From Agromyces fucosus (GTDB lineage: Bacteria > Actinomycetota > Actinomycetes > Actinomycetales > Microbacteriaceae), in contig NZ_SDPO01000002.1 in assembly GCF_004134865.1 (NCBI RefSeq), forward strand, positions 372,001 to 436,000: a DNA stretch of 64,000 nucleotides, written 5' to 3'. Shown here piece after piece: positions 8,233-20,751 of this stretch. Each line of letters begins with the position of its first letter. The stretch's first letter is position 1. The notes under the pieces were generated by a model, which saw only the letters and a list, made by a program, of their open reading frames with translations, was not told where the DNA came from and searched no databases. A program made the position numbers and the translations under genes.

Positions 8233-10830
8233 ATGCACCGACGACTTCCACGCGCCGGAGTGGGCTTCTTAGCGCTGATCGCGCTGACGGCCAGCCTCCT
8301 GACGAGCGCGAACGCGGCATCGGCCGCGAGCGATCTCCCCCAAGGCGGCCCCGCCGAGCTTCCCCTCAGCACCGTGACCGACGTCGACGGCCAGGTCGTC
8401 CTCGGTGCGAACCGTGCTGCGCGCAGCTCCGACTTCACCATGGGCGCTCCCGGCTGGCCGTTCGACCTGTACATGTCCGGATGGACGCGAGCCGACCAGC
8501 ACTTCACCTGGACGGTCACTCAGCCTGCTGCCCGCACGTACCGCGTACAGTCGCTCATGGCTGCCCCTCAGGGGCAGCAGTTCCAACTGACCGTGCGGAG
8601 CGGGGATGCCAGCGGGCCCGTGCTGTCCACGACCCCGGTCACGACGACGATGGCTGAAGGCCGATGGGACCGCCGACTGATCGGTGACGTGGCGCTCCCA
8701 GCCGGCACATCGAGCATCACGCTCACGCGAACGGGTTCGCTTTCGGGAACCGCGTCGTTGAAGGCGCTCGAGATGTTCCCGTCCAGCGAATACAGCGCAT
8801 ACCAGGCGGATGTCGCTGCGGCTCGCGCCGATACGAGCGCGTTCACCGGCACGCCGTACGGCCTCTTCTTCCAGTACGGTCCCTGGGGTGGGCCCCGTAG
8901 CGGAACGAAGAAGTCGATGGAGCAGCAGACCAACGACTTCGATGTGCCGGCGTTCGTCGAGAAGGTCAAGGCGACCGGCGCCGGATACGTGATCTGGTCC
9001 ATTTCGTGGTGGACGTATCAGATGTCGGCGCCGATCTCCTCTGTCGATGCGATCCTCGGACACGGCGACCGTACGACGCAGCGAGATCTGATCGGCGAGG
9101 TCGCAAGCGCGCTCAAGGCGGACAACATCGGCTTCCATCTCTACTACCACACCGGGCAGGACTGGCATCTCGGCGCGAACAGCACCGACTGGTGGCAGAA
9201 GCAGCAGTTCCCCAGCACCTACCCCACCCGCGGCTGGGGCGATCGCGCGACCTTCATCGCAAATTGGAAGACTGTGATCGAGGAGATCGGAACCCGCTAC
9301 GGCAGCGACCTCGACGGGTGGTTCTTCGATGATGGAAACGCCTACTACGGGTACAGCTATCTCGACCTCAAGCAGTCCGCCCGCGCAGGCAACCCCGAGC
9401 GCATGGTGAGTTTCAACGGCGGCTGGAATTCCGCTCAGATCACGAACACCGACGACATCTTCTTCGGTGAGATCGCCAGCAACGGCAGCCCGTGGCCGGG
9501 GATTTCGGCCCCCAACGGCAGCGACGGGAAGATCATCGCAGGTCCGGGAGTCGGTGAGGCCGATCATTTGATGAGCATCACAGAGAACAATTGGGGCATC
9601 ACCGGATCCGGTCAGCAGATCATCACCTCGGCCGAAACGGCGCCGCAACTCCGGGATCGGATCGCGACGATGAATGCGCGTCGCATGCCATTCAGCATGA
9701 ACGTCATGATGTGGGAGAACGGGGCCTGGGGCAATGCGACCCAGAACCGGTTCGAAGATCTTGCTGCTCTGGTGCATGGCGGCCTCGGGCAGTTGCGCGT
9801 CGCGGACACCGACCAGTTCATCACCTATGGGGCCGGGTGGTCCCGCAACGGCGGTCTCGCGCGACCCTTCGGCAACTACAACAGCGACGTGTCGTACGCC
9901 ACAGCCAACGGCGCGGAATTCAGCTACACCTTCGAGGGAACCGGCATCGAGATCGTCTCGGAGCGGCACCCGACGTACGGGGACATGGACGTGTACATCG
10001 ATGGCACGCTCGTCCAGACGGTCTCGGCGTACGCCGCCGGCGCGCGACAGGTGAAGCAGGTCGTTTTCAGCAAGCGCGACCTGGCATCCGGCACGCACAC
10101 GATTCGCGTCGTCAAACGCTCGGGGCAGTACCTCGTCCTCGATGCGCTCCAGGTGCTGCGCCCGACAGTGGTCAACAACCACTCGCCGGCGATCGCCTAC
10201 GCGGGCAGCGGCTGGTCGACGAGCATCAATCGCGACTTCGGCAACCACAACAACGATGTGGCATACACCACGGTGGACAACTCGTCTGCGACGTTCACGT
10301 TCACGGGGAGCCGCATCGGGTTCGTCACCGAGAAGGAACCGAGCTACGGCCTGATCGATGTCTATATCGACGGCCAATTCCAGACGACGGTGGACGCGCG
10401 AGCGACGAGCCGGCTTGCAATGCAGGAGGTGTTCGCGACGGCCGTGACGCCGGGCTCGCACACGATCAAGCTCGTCAAGAAGTCAGGATCATTCATGCTG
10501 GTCGACGGCTTCCGGGTGACCCCGTCCGGCACCGAGGAGGTCAGCCCGAACGTCGAGGTGACCGTCGATGAGCGCTGCATCGCTGGCAAAGCGTACGTCA
10601 CGGCTCGCGTGCACAATCTCGAGGCCGTGCCCGTCGACGTGGCGATCACCACGGAGTTCGGTCAGAAGCAGTTCACTGCGGTCGCGGCTGACAAGAACGT
10701 CGTGCACGCGTTCAACACCCGTGCGACGACCTTGGATCCGGGTGACCTCACGGTGGCCACTGCCACAGACCTGGGCGCCGGCCCGGTCACCGGCGAGGTC
10801 ACGGTCGAACACGCCGACCTGACCTGCTGA
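8233..10830 (+). CDS. Secreted GH29-like glycosidase with duplicated carbohydrate-binding-type domains
   Basis: An 865-residue exported protein. Residues 1-32 form a signal peptide ending ANAASAAS. Residues about 35-180 are a beta-rich domain. About 185-520 is a fucosidase-like barrel (YGLFFQYGPWGG near 209; DGWFFDDG at 361-368 offers the nucleophile Asp). Two tandem copies of a beta-sandwich module of about 115 residues follow (about 523-640 and 645-765), sharing DVYIDG and the pattern GxWS...FGN.NxDVxY. Residues 771-865 form a domain with two Cys (ERCIAGK and the terminal TC) that also ends the GH95 protein. The ATG at 8233 has GAGAGG upstream. It probably releases fucose or a related sugar outside the cell. 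It could be a new GH29 branch rather than a true fucosidase. Confidence 0.75.
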   Translation: MHRRLPRAGVGFLALIALTASLLTSANAASAASDLPQGGPAELPLSTVTDVDGQVVLGANRAARSSDFTMGAPGWPFDLYMSGWTRADQHFTWTVTQPAARTYRVQSLMAAPQGQQFQLTVRSGDASGPVLSTTPVTTTMAEGRWDRRLIGDVALPAGTSSITLTRTGSLSGTASLKALEMFPSSEYSAYQADVAAARADTSAFTGTPYGLFFQYGPWGGPRSGTKKSMEQQTNDFDVPAFVEKVKATGAGYVIWSISWWTYQMSAPISSVDAILGHGDRTTQRDLIGEVASALKADNIGFHLYYHTGQDWHLGANSTDWWQKQQFPSTYPTRGWGDRATFIANWKTVIEEIGTRYGSDLDGWFFDDGNAYYGYSYLDLKQSARAGNPERMVSFNGGWNSAQITNTDDIFFGEIASNGSPWPGISAPNGSDGKIIAGPGVGEADHLMSITENNWGITGSGQQIITSAETAPQLRDRIATMNARRMPFSMNVMMWENGAWGNATQNRFEDLAALVHGGLGQLRVADTDQFITYGAGWSRNGGLARPFGNYNSDVSYATANGAEFSYTFEGTGIEIVSERHPTYGDMDVYIDGTLVQTVSAYAAGARQVKQVVFSKRDLASGTHTIRVVKRSGQYLVLDALQVLRPTVVNNHSPAIAYAGSGWSTSINRDFGNHNNDVAYTTVDNSSATFTFTGSRIGFVTEKEPSYGLIDVYIDGQFQTTVDARATSRLAMQEVFATAVTPGSHTIKLVKKSGSFMLVDGFRVTPSGTEEVSPNVEVTVDERCIAGKAYVTARVHNLEAVPVDVAITTEFGQKQFTAVAADKNVVHAFNTRATTLDPGDLTVATATDLGAGPVTGEVTVEHADLTC

Positions 10831-10855
10831 GCCACCGGGGCTGACACCCGTTCAT

Positions 10856-10906
10856 CGGGTTGAGCCCGTCGAATCACGCACGCACGGTTTCGACGGGCTC
10901 AACCCG
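10856..10906. terminator. Perfect 18-bp stem-loop between convergent genes
   Basis: Arms 10856-10873 and 10889-10906 are perfect complements around a 15-base loop, between the 3' ends of the secreted enzyme and the membrane protein. It lacks a T-tract but fits a bidirectional terminator. Its core, TTGAGCCCGTCGAA, resembles a short dispersed repeat also seen at 31443 and 58661. Confidence 0.6.
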
Positions 10907-10972
10907 AAGATTGCAGTACTCGGTTGGCTGGACCTCGGAGGTGCCTTGAATTGTGGACGAGATTCCGGTCCC

Positions 10973-11728
10973 TCAGCGAACGCTGAGCGCGCGATCCCAG
11001 CTCTCGAAGCGGCGCTGCGCCACGATCGTGCTGAGCTCCTCACGCAGTTCGGGATGCTCGGCGTAGAAACGCACCGCGCAGTACAGCAGCACCGCGTCCT
11101 GCTCGAAGACGCCCGCGGTGAACTCCAATGGCTCGGCCGTGCCGATACGACTGATGCTGACGCGAGAATGCACGTGCGCCTCGACGCCGCTGATCGTCTC
11201 CCACGGCACCCACCGCACGCCCCCGGCGATCAGGTACCGCGCCACGCCATGACGGCTGAGGGTCAGCCCCACCGGGATCCTGCCGAAGGAGGTGTTCTTG
11301 CGGTCGAGTACGAGCTGGAGCACCCCGGCCCCGATGGGCACGAGGCAGAGCACGAGCAACGGAACGAACAGGAACAACCACCACAGGCCGCCGGGTGCGC
11401 CCAGCACGCCCGGCATCGCCAACCCGAGCAGTACACCGGTGCCGAGCCCCATCACGATCAACCACAGCACGCTCCAGATTCGCACTGGGCGTTCACGGCA
11501 GAAGTGCACCCAACCATCGACCGGCCGCGCCGTGGCTCGGCCGAGCGTCACGGCGTTGATCAACTGCGGAGGGCTCCGACGCACGGCGAAGAGGCCGAAC
11601 ACCATCGCGGTCAGTGCAATCAACCCGAAGAGCACGGCGAGCACGACGCCCCACACCAATGAGCCGACCACTGTGAACTGCATCGAACCGATGCCGACCG
11701 CTACCGCGAGAGCACCCGTGGCCCACAT
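10973..11728 (-). CDS. Membrane protein of unknown function
   Basis: A 251-residue protein I do not recognise. Two hydrophobic segments near residues 5-50 and two near 83-140 suggest four membrane spans. They are followed by a soluble C-terminal part with PH-like or immune-mapped character (SRHGVARYLIAGGVRWVPWE, then VEAHVHSRVSI). The ATG at 11728 is the first conventional start. The frame stays open for 31 more codons upstream, with a plausible Pro-rich stretch, back to a CTG that overlaps the nrdF stop. The real start may therefore be upstream and non-standard. It lies directly after nrdF on the same strand, so it may share that transcript. Confidence 0.65.
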   Translation of the reverse strand: MWATGALAVAVGIGSMQFTVVGSLVWGVVLAVLFGLIALTAMVFGLFAVRRSPPQLINAVTLGRATARPVDGWVHFCRERPVRIWSVLWLIVMGLGTGVLLGLAMPGVLGAPGGLWWLFLFVPLLVLCLVPIGAGVLQLVLDRKNTSFGRIPVGLTLSRHGVARYLIAGGVRWVPWETISGVEAHVHSRVSISRIGTAEPLEFTAGVFEQDAVLLYCAVRFYAEHPELREELSTIVAQRRFESWDRALSVR

Positions 11729-11817
11729 CGCAGACGTCGGGAAGTACTGCGCATCGGGCAGCCATCCTTCAGGCGAAGGATACGGGAGCGACTCCGGCGT
11801 CGGATCGGGCCCGTTGG

Positions 11818-15064
<3,247 letters not shown>

Positions 15065-15510
15065 AATGCGTCCAATCCATCGTTGACGGCGCGAACGTCG
15101 TCTGGTGTTCCGAATACTTCGAAGCGGTAGAGGTGCGGCACCCCGGTCTTGGCGGCGACGATGTCGCCGGCCAGACCGAAGGCCGTACCGAAGTTGGTGT
15201 TGCCCGCGCTGATGACACCGCGGATGTTCGAGCGGTTGTCGGGGTCGTTCAGGAAGCGGATGACCTGCTTCGGAACGGCACCCTTGCCGTCGCCGCCGCC
15301 ATAGGTCGGCACGACGAGCACGTAGGGCTCGTCGACGTGCAATGCTGCTTCACGCGCATGCAGCGGGATGCGGGCCGCAGAGCGGCCGAGCTTCTCGATG
15401 AAGCGCTTCGTGTTGCCCGAGACGCTCGAGAAGTAGACCAGATTCGTCATGGTGCGTCCTTCGCGACTGCGTTCTCCACCGGTTCACTCCCCCGAGCTCA
15501 CCGGTGCCTC

Positions 15511-15744
15511 TTATGCGAGGCGCGAGGCGAGCTCGTCGATCTTGTCGGGACGGAATCCCGACCAGTGGCCTTCGTCGGTGATGACGACCGGGGCCTGCAG
15601 GTAGCCCAGCTCTTTGACCTGCGCAAGGGCGCTCTCGTCGACAGAGAGGTCGAGCACTTCGTACTCGATGCCCTTACTGTCGAGGGCGCGATACGTCGCG
15701 TTGCACTGGACGCAAGAAGGCTTGGTGTAGACCGTGACCGTCAT
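15511..15744 (-). CDS. nrdH: NrdH glutaredoxin-like electron donor
   Basis: A 77-residue thioredoxin-fold protein with the redox motif CVQC at residues 11-14 and the NrdH-specific C-terminal WSGFRPDKI. It passes electrons from thioredoxin reductase to NrdE. First gene of nrdHIEF; GAGGGG precedes the ATG by 7 bases. Confidence 0.97.
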   Translation of the reverse strand: MTVTVYTKPSCVQCNATYRALDSKGIEYEVLDLSVDESALAQVKELGYLQAPVVITDEGHWSGFRPDKIDELASRLA

Positions 15745-15807
15745 TGTTTTCCCCTCGTTCTCAGGCTCTGGAGGAGCCCGTCCCCCGGTGTTGCATTTCG
15801 TACTTCA

Positions 15808-15823
15808 ATACTACATCTAGTGT
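15808..15823. promoter_or_regulatory. NrdR box 1
   Basis: ATACTACATCTAGTGT agrees with the consensus ACACTATATATTGTGT, as I recall it, at 12 of 16 positions and is a near palindrome. On the minus strand it contains TAGTAT, a plausible -10 for nrdH, so NrdR binding would block the promoter. Confidence 0.65.
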
Positions 15824-15839
15824 TCGAAGAACTCGACTG

Positions 15840-15855
15840 CCACAACATGCTGTAG
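15840..15855. promoter_or_regulatory. NrdR box 2
   Basis: CCACAACATGCTGTAG is a weaker palindrome (6 of 8 arm positions pair). Its centre is 32 bp, about three helical turns, from box 1. NrdR sites usually occur as pairs with this spacing. Confidence 0.5.
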
Positions 15856-15869
15856 TTACATTCGTGTAG

Positions 15870-15955
15870 TTATCCACGGGGTTATCCACGGGTTATGAAC
15901 AGCGGATGCCTCGATGACCGGCGGATTCTCGCGGCTTCGCCGGAGGTTATCCACA
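15870..15955. promoter_or_regulatory. Cluster of three DnaA-box-like sites
   Basis: TTATCCACG at 15870-15878 and 15882-15890, and a perfect TTATCCACA at 15947-15955, all in the same orientation upstream of the nrd promoter. DnaA control of ribonucleotide reductase is known in other bacteria; here it is inference from sequence. Confidence 0.5.
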
Positions 15956-16153
15956 GCCGGCGTCTTCGAAATCTCTTGCCCTGTGGACGGATGCCGGGCG
16001 TGTCGCGAATCGGAACCCTTGGGGGTGCTTCACCCCGCCGACCCCTACATATGGTGTTGTGACCCCAACACTGCCACCACCCACCGACAACGCCGTGGCA
16101 CGACGCGCCCTGGCGGCGTAGCCTGACCCAGAAGCGAGACGAAGGGGCATCTG
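15956..16153. other. Intergenic region with two small inverted repeats
   Basis: Between the nrd regulatory region and the hydrolase gene. It holds a GGGGTG/CACCCC hairpin with a 3-base loop (16022-16036) and a GTGTTG/CAACAC palindrome with a 6-base spacer (16054-16071) near a TACATA hexamer. These may be the hydrolase promoter and an operator. I see no small gene or RNA. Confidence 0.35.
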
Positions 16154-16951
16154 ATGACCGAGTTCGCGACCTCCGCCGACGGCACGCGCATCGCCTACCA
16201 CCGCCAGGGGTCGGGTCCGCCCGTGGTCCTCGTCGACGGTGCGATGCAGTTCCGCGCCTTCGACCCCGCGACCGTCGAGATGGCGAAGGAGCTTGCCGGT
16301 CACGGATTCACGGTCTACCACTACGACCGGCGCGGCCGCGGCGAGAGCGCCGCCGAAGCGCCCATCACGCTCGCGCAGACGCTCGACGACCTCGGCGCAC
16401 TCATCGACGTGGCCACCGAGGGCGCCGACGAGGCCGTCGCCCTCTTCGGCAGCTCCTCGGGCGGGGCGATCGCACTCGCGGCCGCGGCATCCGGTCTCGC
16501 GGTCTCGAAGCTCGTGCTGTGGGAGGTGCCGCTGAACGCCGAGCTCGGCACCGACGGCGCCGCGTTCCTCGCGGGGCTGCGCGAACGCATCGCGGCCGGC
16601 GATGGCGACGCGACGATCGAGTACTTCATGAAGGACATGCCGCCCGAGTGGCTCGCGGGCGCGAAGGCGAGCCCGGGCTGGCCGATCATGACCTCGATGG
16701 GCCCGAGCCTCGAGCCCGACGCCGAGGCGCTCGCCTGGACGCAGAGCGCGCCGCGGCCCGCCCTCTGGGCCGGCATCACGCTGCCGGCGCTCGTGCTCCT
16801 CGGCGAGCAGACGCTCGAGTTCATGACGCCGGCCGCCGACTCGCTCATGGCGAGCCTGCCGCACGCGTTCCGCGGCACCGTGCCGGCCGCCGACCACGCG
16901 TGGGAGCCGAAGTCGATGGCGCTCACGATCGCGGGGTTCCTCGTCGACTGA
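16154..16951 (+). CDS. Alpha/beta hydrolase
   Basis: A 265-residue alpha/beta-hydrolase fold protein with the DRRGRGES loop near residue 58-65, nucleophile elbow GSSSGG near residue 99, and a C-terminal catalytic-type His in PAADHAWEP. The oxyanion-region sequence VVLVDGAMQFR departs from the usual HG motif. Substrate unknown. It stands alone between the nrd regulatory region and the GH95 gene. Confidence 0.82.
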   Translation: MTEFATSADGTRIAYHRQGSGPPVVLVDGAMQFRAFDPATVEMAKELAGHGFTVYHYDRRGRGESAAEAPITLAQTLDDLGALIDVATEGADEAVALFGSSSGGAIALAAAASGLAVSKLVLWEVPLNAELGTDGAAFLAGLRERIAAGDGDATIEYFMKDMPPEWLAGAKASPGWPIMTSMGPSLEPDAEALAWTQSAPRPALWAGITLPALVLLGEQTLEFMTPAADSLMASLPHAFRGTVPAADHAWEPKSMALTIAGFLVD

Positions 16952-17181
16952 CGCATCCGGCCGACCCCGTCCCTTGGCCCGGCCGGATGCTCAGCACGAC
17001 CTGCTGAGCGCGGTCGCGTTCAGCAGGACATCGCCGCGTGCTCGACCGTGTACTCGCTGCACGCGGTGACTCCTTCGTCTGGGCACTGCTCGTCGTCTGG
17101 CTCTCGACCTCCGGACGACTTTGTTTATATGCTCTACTAACTCGGCCGGTACGTCTAGAGGTCAGACGAAGGAGTCTTCTC

Positions 17182-20100
17182 ATGCACGCGAGTCACGTTC
17201 GGGCGATCAGCGCCGCTGCCGCCTTCGCCCTGCTTCTCGGCGGGATAGCCGTCACTGGTGCGCCCGCGGCGAGCGCAGAGACATCCGATGATTTCACCTC
17301 GATCTCGGCTGCCGGTCTGGCAACGAGCGCGTCCGATCTGCCGCAGCCCGATGGCAACGCATTGCGCATGTGGTACACGAAACCGGTGGCCAACTGGGAG
17401 AACGACGCCCTCGTGCAGGGCAACGGCTCGACCGGCCTCATGGCCTTCGGGCAGCCGAGCAAGGATCGCCTGCACGTCAACGAGAAGACCCTCTGGCGGG
17501 GTGGCCCAGCCGCCGGCCGGAACTACATCGGCGGCAACCGGGCGACCGCCGTCACGCCCGAGCAGCTCGACAGCTACCGCGAGGCGCTCGACGACAAGTC
17601 CGCGTACGTGTTCGGGCTTCCGGCGACCGGAACCGGCGGTGCCAACCAGCAGCTGACGAACCTCATGTTCGGCAACGGCACGGGCATGGGGCAGTACCAG
17701 GACTTCGGAGACATCTCACTCGACTTCGCCGCGGCCGGCATCGTCGACGCCGCGGTCACGAACTACGTGCGCGACCTCGACCTGCGCACCGGGGTCTCAT
17801 CGGTGAACTTCGACCACGGCGGCGTGCACTACGAGCGCGAATACTTCGTGAGCTACCCCGACCAGGTCGCCGTGGTGCGACTGCGCGCGTCGGAGGCGGG
17901 CAAGCTCTCGTTCACCACCTCGGCAACGTCGGCCGCAGGCTTCACCACCACGAGCACAGCGGATGCCGCGCAGCAGCGCATCACGCTCGCAGGCCGCGTC
18001 GACGACAACCAGTTGAAGGCCGAGATGCAGGTGAGGCTCGCCAACGAAGGCGGCACCGTCACGAGCGGCGACGGCAAGACCCTCACCGTCACCGGCGCCG
18101 ACTCGGTCACCCTCGTCTCCTCGACGGGCACGGACTACGAGAACGTGTACCCGGCCTATCGCGGCGAGGACCCGCACGTCGAGATCACCGAACGGGTCGA
18201 CGCCGCCGTGGTGAGCGGCTACACGCCGTTGCTCGAGCGTCACCTCGCCGACTACCGGGAGCTCTTCGACCGGGTGCAGTTCGACGTGGGCGGCGACGCG
18301 CCCGACGTGCCGACCGACCAACTGATGCGCGACTACCGCGCGGGCGACCACGACCTCGCGGTCGATGAGCTGGCCTACCAGTTCGGCCGCTACCTCAGCA
18401 TCGCAGGGTCACGAGCCGGCGACCTGCCCACGAACCTCGTCGGCCTGTGGATGGTCGGCGAGGCCGGGCGGTTCTGGGGCGCCGACTACCACTTCAACGT
18501 CAACGTGCAGATGAACTACTGGCCGGCCATGATCACGAACCTCGCCGAGACGCAGGTGCCCTTCAACGACTACGTCGAATCGCTCGTCGTGCCCGGCCGG
18601 CTGACGGCCGAGCGATCGGCGGCCGTGGCGACCGAGGACTTCGCCACGGCGCCCATCGGCACCGGCAACGGCTTCCTCATCAACACCCAGGTCAACCCGT
18701 TCGGGCACACGGCGCCGATCGGCTCCCAGGAGTACGGCTGGAACGTCGGCGGGTCGTCGTGGGCACTGCAGAACGTCTACGACTACTACCTCTTCACCGG
18801 CGACGAGGAGTTCCTGCGCGAGAGCGCTTACCCGATGCTCAAGGAGATGGCGGCGTTCTGGAACGAGTACCTCTGGTACAGCGACACTCAGGGCCGACTC
18901 ACCGTCGCCCCCGGCGTCTCGGCCGAGCACGGTCCGACCGCCGTCGGCACCGCCTACGACCAGTCGATCGTGTGGGAGCTGTACGACATGGCGATCGAGG
19001 CATCCGAACGCCTGGATGTCGACGCCGACCTTCGAGCCGTGTGGCAGGAGAAGCAGGGCCAGCTCGACCCGATCCTGATCGGCAGCCAAGGGCAGGTCAA
19101 GGAGTGGTTCGAGGAGACGACGCTCGGCCGGGCGCAGGCCGGAAGCCTGCCCGAGGAGGCCATCTGGAATTTCGGCGCCGGCGGCAGCGCCAACCAGGGT
19201 TCCGTGCACCGCCACACCTCGCAGCTCATCGGGCTCTTCCCCGGCACCCTGATCAACCAAGAGACGCCCGAGTGGATGGACGCGGCGATCACCTCGCTCG
19301 AACAGCGCGGTCTCAACGGCACCGGCTGGTCGAAGGCGATGAAGATCAACATGTACGCCCGCACGGGCCTCGCCGACGACACCTACTCGATGGTTCGCGC
19401 GATGCTCGGCGGCAACACCGCTGGGCTCCTCGACAACCTGCTCGACTCGCACCCGCCGTTCCAGATCGACGGCAACTTCGGGCTCACCGCGGGCATGACC
19501 GAGATGCTCGTGCAGAGCCAGGCCGGGTACACGCAGTTCCTCCCAGCGCTGCCTCGCGCATGGAGCAGCGGGCAGGTCGAGGGGCTCGTCGCCCGCGGCA
19601 ACTTCGTGATCGACCTGGCGTGGCGCGACGGCAACGCCACCGAGTTCGAGGTCACCGCGCGAGGCGGCGGCGAGTTCATCGGGAGCTATCCCGGCATCGC
19701 CGGCGCCACGGTGACGGACGGCGACGGCAACCCCGTCGCAGTGACCGCCGACGGGCCCGACAAGGTCTCATTCCCGACGGCCGAAGGGCAGAGCTACACG
19801 TTCACCCTCCCCGAGCGACCGACGAACGTCGCCCTCGACAAGCCCGCCACCCAGTCGTCGACCTGGCCGCTCGACGGCGGCTACACCTACGGGGCGGAGA
19901 AGGCGGTCGACGGCGACACCGTCGGCAACGGTTCCAACCTCTCGAACACCGCCGGCAACGAGGCCAGCCCGTGGTGGCAGGTCGACCTCGGCGCGCAGTT
20001 CGACCTCACCGAGACCGCGGTCTGGAACCGTGTCGACTGCTGCACCGCGCGGCTCAAGGACTACACGATCGTGGTGTCGCCCGAGCCGTTCCCGAACCGC

Positions 20101-20580
20101 CCGCTCACCGCAGACGACCTCGCCGCCGAGGGCGTCTGGTCGACGGTGGTGACCTCGCAGGCCGGCCGCCCGACGACCACGCCCACGCAGGCCACGGGCC
20201 GCTACGTGCGCATCCAGCTCGACGACGTGGCCTACGCGCTGAATCTCTCCGAGGTGGAGGTCTTCGGCGTGCCGGCGGCGGCACCGCCCTCGCTCGAACT
20301 GGCGGTCACGGCCGAGCCGCGGTGCATCGGATCGAAGGCCTACGTCTCGGTGCGGGTCACCAACGGCGACGACGTGCCGGTCGACCTCCGCGTGCAGACG
20401 GCGTACGGCGAGAAGGCGTTCACGGCAGTTGCGCCCGGCAGGAATGCCGTCCACACGTTCAGCACAAGGCTCGCCGAGGTGCCGGCCGGAGAGGTGACGA
20501 TCGATGCCTCGGCCGTGATCGACGGCGAGGCGGTGACGTCCACCGTCGTCGCCGACTACGCAGCGAAGGCGTGCGGCTGA
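17182..20580 (+). CDS. Secreted GH95 alpha-L-fucosidase with discoidin-type and C-terminal Cys domains
   Basis: A 1132-residue exported inverting 1,2-alpha-L-fucosidase. The signal peptide covers residues 1-33. The GH95 N-terminal beta-sandwich (AKPVANW-like opening, GNGSTGLMAFG, NEKTLWRGGP) and the (alpha/alpha)6 barrel follow. Catalytic positions visible by comparison with Bifidobacterium AfcA are N439 and N441 (FNVNVQMNYWPA), E582 (SAEHGP) and D763 (FQIDGNFG), all kept. Residues about 883-1028 are an F5/8-type carbohydrate-binding domain (NVALDKPATQSST). Residues 1035-1132 repeat the Cys-containing tail of the 8233-10830 protein. The ATG at 17182 has GAAGGAG upstream; 48 further in-frame upstream residues lack a signal and are ignored. 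No copy of the TACGCGTA operator lies upstream. Confidence 0.92.
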   Translation: MHASHVRAISAAAAFALLLGGIAVTGAPAASAETSDDFTSISAAGLATSASDLPQPDGNALRMWYTKPVANWENDALVQGNGSTGLMAFGQPSKDRLHVNEKTLWRGGPAAGRNYIGGNRATAVTPEQLDSYREALDDKSAYVFGLPATGTGGANQQLTNLMFGNGTGMGQYQDFGDISLDFAAAGIVDAAVTNYVRDLDLRTGVSSVNFDHGGVHYEREYFVSYPDQVAVVRLRASEAGKLSFTTSATSAAGFTTTSTADAAQQRITLAGRVDDNQLKAEMQVRLANEGGTVTSGDGKTLTVTGADSVTLVSSTGTDYENVYPAYRGEDPHVEITERVDAAVVSGYTPLLERHLADYRELFDRVQFDVGGDAPDVPTDQLMRDYRAGDHDLAVDELAYQFGRYLSIAGSRAGDLPTNLVGLWMVGEAGRFWGADYHFNVNVQMNYWPAMITNLAETQVPFNDYVESLVVPGRLTAERSAAVATEDFATAPIGTGNGFLINTQVNPFGHTAPIGSQEYGWNVGGSSWALQNVYDYYLFTGDEEFLRESAYPMLKEMAAFWNEYLWYSDTQGRLTVAPGVSAEHGPTAVGTAYDQSIVWELYDMAIEASERLDVDADLRAVWQEKQGQLDPILIGSQGQVKEWFEETTLGRAQAGSLPEEAIWNFGAGGSANQGSVHRHTSQLIGLFPGTLINQETPEWMDAAITSLEQRGLNGTGWSKAMKINMYARTGLADDTYSMVRAMLGGNTAGLLDNLLDSHPPFQIDGNFGLTAGMTEMLVQSQAGYTQFLPALPRAWSSGQVEGLVARGNFVIDLAWRDGNATEFEVTARGGGEFIGSYPGIAGATVTDGDGNPVAVTADGPDKVSFPTAEGQSYTFTLPERPTNVALDKPATQSSTWPLDGGYTYGAEKAVDGDTVGNGSNLSNTAGNEASPWWQVDLGAQFDLTETAVWNRVDCCTARLKDYTIVVSPEPFPNRPLTADDLAAEGVWSTVVTSQAGRPTTTPTQATGRYVRIQLDDVAYALNLSEVEVFGVPAAAPPSLELAVTAEPRCIGSKAYVSVRVTNGDDVPVDLRVQTAYGEKAFTAVAPGRNAVHTFSTRLAEVPAGEVTIDASAVIDGEAVTSTVVADYAAKACG

Positions 20581-20637
20581 GTCGGCTGAGTCGGCTGGGC
20601 CGGCTGGGGCGGATGGGGCGGATGGCCCGATCTCGAG

Positions 20638-20713
20638 CGGCCGGGCCGGGCTCGTGCGGCCGGGCCGGGCTCGTGCGGCTGAGCCGGCCTCGTGCGGCCG
20701 AGCCGGCCTGCCG
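20638..20713. repeat. 19-bp tandem repeat, four copies
   Basis: Four consecutive 19-bp units of form CGGCCGGGCCGGGCTCGTG, the first two identical and the last two diverged. They lie between convergent genes, after further degenerate GGCTGGG-type units from 20581. No coding function seen. Confidence 0.7.
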
Positions 20714-20751
20714 CCGAGCCAGTCCGACGCGGCTGACGGGCCCCGCTGGGC

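Noticed and set aside
16040..16060. A further NrdR-like box near CTACATATGGTGT
   Set aside because: Palindromic match is poor and it lies about 200 bp from box 2, nearer to an unrelated hydrolase gene.
17038..17181. N-terminal extension of the GH95 protein by 48 residues
   Set aside because: The signal peptide and ribosome site fit the ATG at 17182; the extension would bury the signal sequence.
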